This document shows positions 5,190 to 7,010 of a DNA stretch of 7,010 nt, one piece after another. The first letter of the stretch is position 1. Every line of letters begins with the position of its first letter. The notes below the pieces were generated by a model that saw only the letters and a list, made by a program, of their open reading frames with translations, was not told the origin of the DNA and did not search any database. The stretch comes from Gemmataceae bacterium. Lineage in GTDB: Bacteria; Planctomycetota; Planctomycetia; Gemmatales; Gemmataceae. The stretch is taken from the NCBI GenBank assembly GCA_947490035.1, contig CANLGS010000210.1:1-7010 (forward strand). Reading direction: 5' to 3'. A program made the position numbers and the translations under genes.

Positions 5190-6188
5190 ATGGTGTTCAC
5201 GTTTGCAGTCCTCGGTAGCGGTGGGTGGGGAACGGCCGTCGCGGCCCTCCTGGCGCAGAACGCGAGTCACCGCGTCCGGCTGTGGGCCGCGCGCGCCGAG
5301 AACGCGGCGAAGTTGCGCGAGTCGCGCGAGAACGCGCGGCTCCTTCCCGGCGTGAGGTTGCCCGATTCGCTTCAGATCACGAGCGACTGCGCCGAAGCCG
5401 TGGACGGCGCCGACTGCTGGGTGAGCGCAATCCCTACCGCTTACCTGCGCGCCACACTTTCGCGCTTCGCAACGCTTCGCGCCCACGATACCCCTGTCGT
5501 GAGTCTCACGAAGGGCTTGGAGATCGCGACCTTCCGCCGGCCGTCGGAGATTATCGGGGAAGTGCTTCAAACCGAGAACGTCGCGGTACTGAGCGGGCCG
5601 AGTCACGCGGAGGAAGTCGCGCGCGGGATGCCGACTTCCGTCGTGGTCGCGGCGACGGACGGCGCCCTCGCGGCGCGCGTGCAGCAGCAGTTCGGCACCG
5701 ACCGGTTTCGCGTGTACACCAACGGCGACCTGATCGGCGTGGAGTTGGCCGGCGCGCTGAAGAACGTGATCGGCATCGCGGCCGGCGTGTGCGACGGCCT
5801 CGGCTTCGGCGACAACGCGAAGGCCGCGCTGCTCACCCGCGGGCTGGTCGAGATGACGCGCTTCGGCGTCGCGCACGGCGCGGAACCTTCGACGTTCAAC
5901 GGCCTCGCGGGGATCGGCGATTTGATGACGACGTGCTTCAGCCCGCACGGGCGGAACCGGCGCGTCGGCCTTCGACTTGGGAAGGGCGAATTGCTTGCGG
6001 ACGTGCTCGCGGGTCCGCAGGTCGCGGAGGGCGTGTTCACGAGCAAGAGCGTACACGAGCGCGCGGCGCGCAGCGGGATTGAAGCGCCGATCATGGCCGG
6101 CGTGTACGAGGTGCTGCACAACGGCAAGCCGCCGCTCGCGGCGGTGCAAGACCTGATGACCCGCAGCCCGAAGCACGAGCGGGTATAG
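5190..6188 (+). CDS. gpsA: Glycerol-3-phosphate dehydrogenase [NAD(P)+]
   Basis: The 332-residue protein (from ATG 5190) matches GpsA throughout. It has an N-terminal Rossmann loop AVLGSGGWGTAVAALLA (~6-22), SLTKGLE with K108, and LSGPSHAEEVARGMPTSVV (~134-152). The catalytic-domain segment ELAGALKNVIGIAAGVCDGL contains K191, the conserved catalytic lysine. It is followed by GDNAKAALLTRG and LAGIGDLMTTCFSPHGRNRR (~239-258), where R255-N256 contact the substrate phosphate in the family. It reduces dihydroxyacetone phosphate to sn-glycerol-3-phosphate with NAD(P)H, feeding phospholipid synthesis in the cytosol. An in-frame GTG at 5175 would add five residues, but ATG 5190 is preferred: it begins nearer the Rossmann strand and has AGGTGG at 5173-5178, though the 11-nt spacing is long. 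Length is normal for the family. An inverted repeat follows the stop by 7 nt; DUF1802 lies downstream on the same strand. Confidence 0.95.
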   Translation: MVFTFAVLGSGGWGTAVAALLAQNASHRVRLWAARAENAAKLRESRENARLLPGVRLPDSLQITSDCAEAVDGADCWVSAIPTAYLRATLSRFATLRAHDTPVVSLTKGLEIATFRRPSEIIGEVLQTENVAVLSGPSHAEEVARGMPTSVVVAATDGALAARVQQQFGTDRFRVYTNGDLIGVELAGALKNVIGIAAGVCDGLGFGDNAKAALLTRGLVEMTRFGVAHGAEPSTFNGLAGIGDLMTTCFSPHGRNRRVGLRLGKGELLADVLAGPQVAEGVFTSKSVHERAARSGIEAPIMAGVYEVLHNGKPPLAAVQDLMTRSPKHERV

Positions 6189-6195
6189 CCTTTCT

Positions 6196-6258
6196 CTTGT
6201 GGCACAGACATTCCTGTCTGTGCCTTTAGCGCACAGACAGGAATGTCTGTGCCACAAG
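6196..6258. repeat. Perfect inverted repeat of the CACAGACA family (gpsA to DUF1802 gap)
   Basis: Arms 6196-6223 and 6231-6258 (28 nt each) are perfect reverse complements with a 7-nt loop. Each arm is itself a hairpin: GCACAGACA-TTCC-TGTCTGTGC on the left and GCACAGACA-GGAA-TGTCTGTGC on the right. The element can therefore fold as one 28-bp stem or two 9-bp stems. It begins 7 nt after the gpsA stop. The DUF1802 Shine-Dalgarno lies beyond it. The same unit recurs after DUF1802. Confidence 0.96.
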
Positions 6259-6279
6259 AAGGAAGAGAGGAAGAAATCC

Positions 6280-6783
6280 ATGCTGTCGATCGCGTTCAAA
6301 GAATGGGCGGTGATCTGCGAGGCGCTCGCGGCCGGGCGGCAGTCGGTCATCCTGCGCAAGGGCGGCATCTCCGAAGACGGCGGGGTGTTCCGCCCGGAGC
6401 ATTCCGAGTTCCTACTGTACCCGACGTACTTCCACGAACACCGCGCCGGGATCAAGCCGGCGTTCCTGCCGCTGCTCGAACGCGCCGAAGTCGCGAAGCC
6501 GCCCGCCGGCGTGGTCCGCTTCACGCACTTCGTTCGCGTCGAATTGGTGGCGCACGTTACCAAACTGGAAGACGCGCTCGCGCTCGATTCACCGCACGCG
6601 TGGACGCCGGAGGTTGTGACGCAGCGGTTTCATTACCGCACGCCGGGGCTGTTCGTGCTGACCGTGCGGGTGTTTCGGCTGGCGCGGCCGGTCGAGGTGC
6701 TCGAACGCCCGGAGTACGCCGGGTGTAAGACGTGGGTGACGCTCGATACGCCGGTTGACACCGACGGCGCAACGGAGGTGTGA
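6280..6783 (+). CDS. DUF1802 family protein
   Basis: The 167-residue protein begins MLSIAFKEWAVICEALAAGR, then QSVILRKGGISEDGGVF (~21-37) and FLLYPTYFHEHRAGIKP (~44-60). These are the hallmark 'FKEW...AL..GRQ...LRKGGI.E' and 'F.LYPTY.H' segments of DUF1802, known mainly from cyanobacteria, Thermus-type bacteria and planctomycetes. The later part has FTHFVRVELVAHV and a C-terminal RPVEVLERPEYAGCKTWVTL. Function is unknown for the family; conserved charged and aromatic residues are suggestive of a nucleotide or nucleic-acid role but prove nothing. No signal peptide or membrane span. The ATG at 6280 is chosen because it begins the conserved motif and has GAGG about 9 nt upstream; an in-frame start at 6199 would translate the inverted repeat. 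It is 91 bp after gpsA and bracketed on both sides by the CACAGACA repeat family. Confidence 0.82.
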   Translation: MLSIAFKEWAVICEALAAGRQSVILRKGGISEDGGVFRPEHSEFLLYPTYFHEHRAGIKPAFLPLLERAEVAKPPAGVVRFTHFVRVELVAHVTKLEDALALDSPHAWTPEVVTQRFHYRTPGLFVLTVRVFRLARPVEVLERPEYAGCKTWVTLDTPVDTDGATEV

Positions 6784-6795
6784 ACCGCCTCTGCT

Positions 6796-6868
6796 TTGGT
6801 GGCACAGACATTCCTGTCTGTGCGGCTTCGCGCGTCAGACCCGCACAGACAGGAATGTCTGCCACCAA
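6796..6868. repeat. Inverted repeat of the CACAGACA family after DUF1802
   Basis: Left arm 6796-6825 (30 nt, TTCC orientation) pairs with 6841-6868 (28 nt, GGAA orientation). The right arm lacks two bases (TCTGCC instead of TCTGTGCC at about 6858-6863). The 15-nt loop differs from the loop in the 6196-6258 copy. It begins about a dozen nt after the DUF1802 stop (6781-6783). Its right arm is also the first unit of the tandem array that follows. Confidence 0.9.
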
Positions 6869-7010
6869 GACACAGACAGGAATGTCTGTGCCACCAAGAC
6901 ACAGACAGGAATGTCTGTGCCACCAAGACACAGGCAGGAATGTCTGTGCCACCAAGACACAGACAGGAATGTCTGTGCCACCAAGACACAGACAGGAATG
7001 TCTGTGCCAC
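6844..7010. repeat. 29-bp tandem repeat array, at least six units, truncated by window edge
   Basis: The anchor GGAATGTCT occurs at 6852, 6879, 6908, 6937, 6966 and 6995, giving spacings of 27, 29, 29, 29 and 29. Each unit holds the palindrome CACAGACA-GGAA-TGTCTGTG plus the spacer CCACCAAGA. The first unit lacks two bases; the fourth has CACAGGCA (A to G at 6934); the rest are identical. All units point the same way and the array continues past 7010. Because 29 is not a multiple of 3, all three phases are open in long stretches, giving spurious repetitive proteins (MAQTFLSVSWWHRHSCLCLG on the minus strand). It is not a CRISPR array: there are no unique spacers. Confidence 0.95.

Noticed and set aside
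5183..5218. 11-codon frame overlapping the gpsA start as a regulatory upstream ORF
   Set aside because: Its ATG has no own ribosome binding site at good spacing and chance occurrence is likely.
6199..6279. 27-residue N-terminal extension of the DUF1802 protein
   Set aside because: It would translate the CACAGACA inverted repeat; the conserved domain starts at the ATG at 6280.
5061..6563. 500-codon open frame on the minus strand opposite gpsA
   Set aside because: Antisense shadow of a clear GpsA; it crosses two genes and an inverted repeat, and its composition is typical of GC-rich non-coding frames.
6633..7010. Repetitive protein reading through the array on the minus strand
   Set aside because: It is the translation of a 29-bp non-coding palindromic repeat and overlaps the DUF1802 gene antisense.
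6844..7010. CRISPR array
   Set aside because: Period near 29 bp and palindromic units look similar, but repeats are head to tail with no unique spacers and no cas genes are present.

Overview
The window is high-GC bacterial DNA with densely packed genes, almost all on genuine long frames. Three things suggest a planctomycete of the Gemmataceae (Gemmata-like). These are the FHA-GAF-adenylate cyclase architecture, the DUF1802 gene, and intergenic gaps filled with inverted repeats of the types I associate with such genomes (CACAGACA-GGAA-TGTCTGTG, TTTTACC heptads, CTGCGTC/ATCTGCGG). The lineage is inference, not proof.

Layout. Positions 1-2528 hold four genes, all on the minus strand. Read in the direction of transcription they are a YciA-like acyl-CoA thioesterase (2528-2079), a MaoC-type hydratase (1975-1457), a PfkB/adenosine-kinase-like sugar kinase (1327-329) and the N-terminus of an RNA 2',3'-cyclic phosphodiesterase (ThpR/LigT) that runs off the left edge (126-1). 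Position 2529-2773 is a divergent intergenic region. Position 2774-4585 (+) encodes a 603-residue FHA-GAF-class III nucleotide cyclase. A 74-residue conserved-looking hypothetical lies convergent to it (4960-4736, -). After a second divergent region come gpsA (5190-6188, +; glycerol-3-phosphate dehydrogenase) and a DUF1802 protein (6280-6783, +). The window ends inside a 29-bp tandem repeat array.

How the genes relate. The two hotdog-fold enzymes (thioesterase and MaoC hydratase) both act on acyl-CoA-type thioesters. GpsA supplies sn-glycerol-3-phosphate for phospholipids. There is therefore a loose lipid/acyl-CoA flavour, but no evident dedicated pathway. The cyclase is a self-contained signalling protein.

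The most striking feature is not a gene. Five of the six gaps that contain the 3' end of a gene carry a long inverted repeat starting 0-11 nt from the stop codon, while the two divergent (5'-5') gaps carry none. The repeats belong to four different sequence families. One hairpin contains the kinase's Shine-Dalgarno sequence in its stem, paired to the bases directly after the upstream stop codon, a geometry suited to translational coupling. The cyclase also departs from the canonical active site: aspartate stands where the purine-contacting lysine is expected. No tRNA, rRNA, CRISPR or transposase gene was seen.
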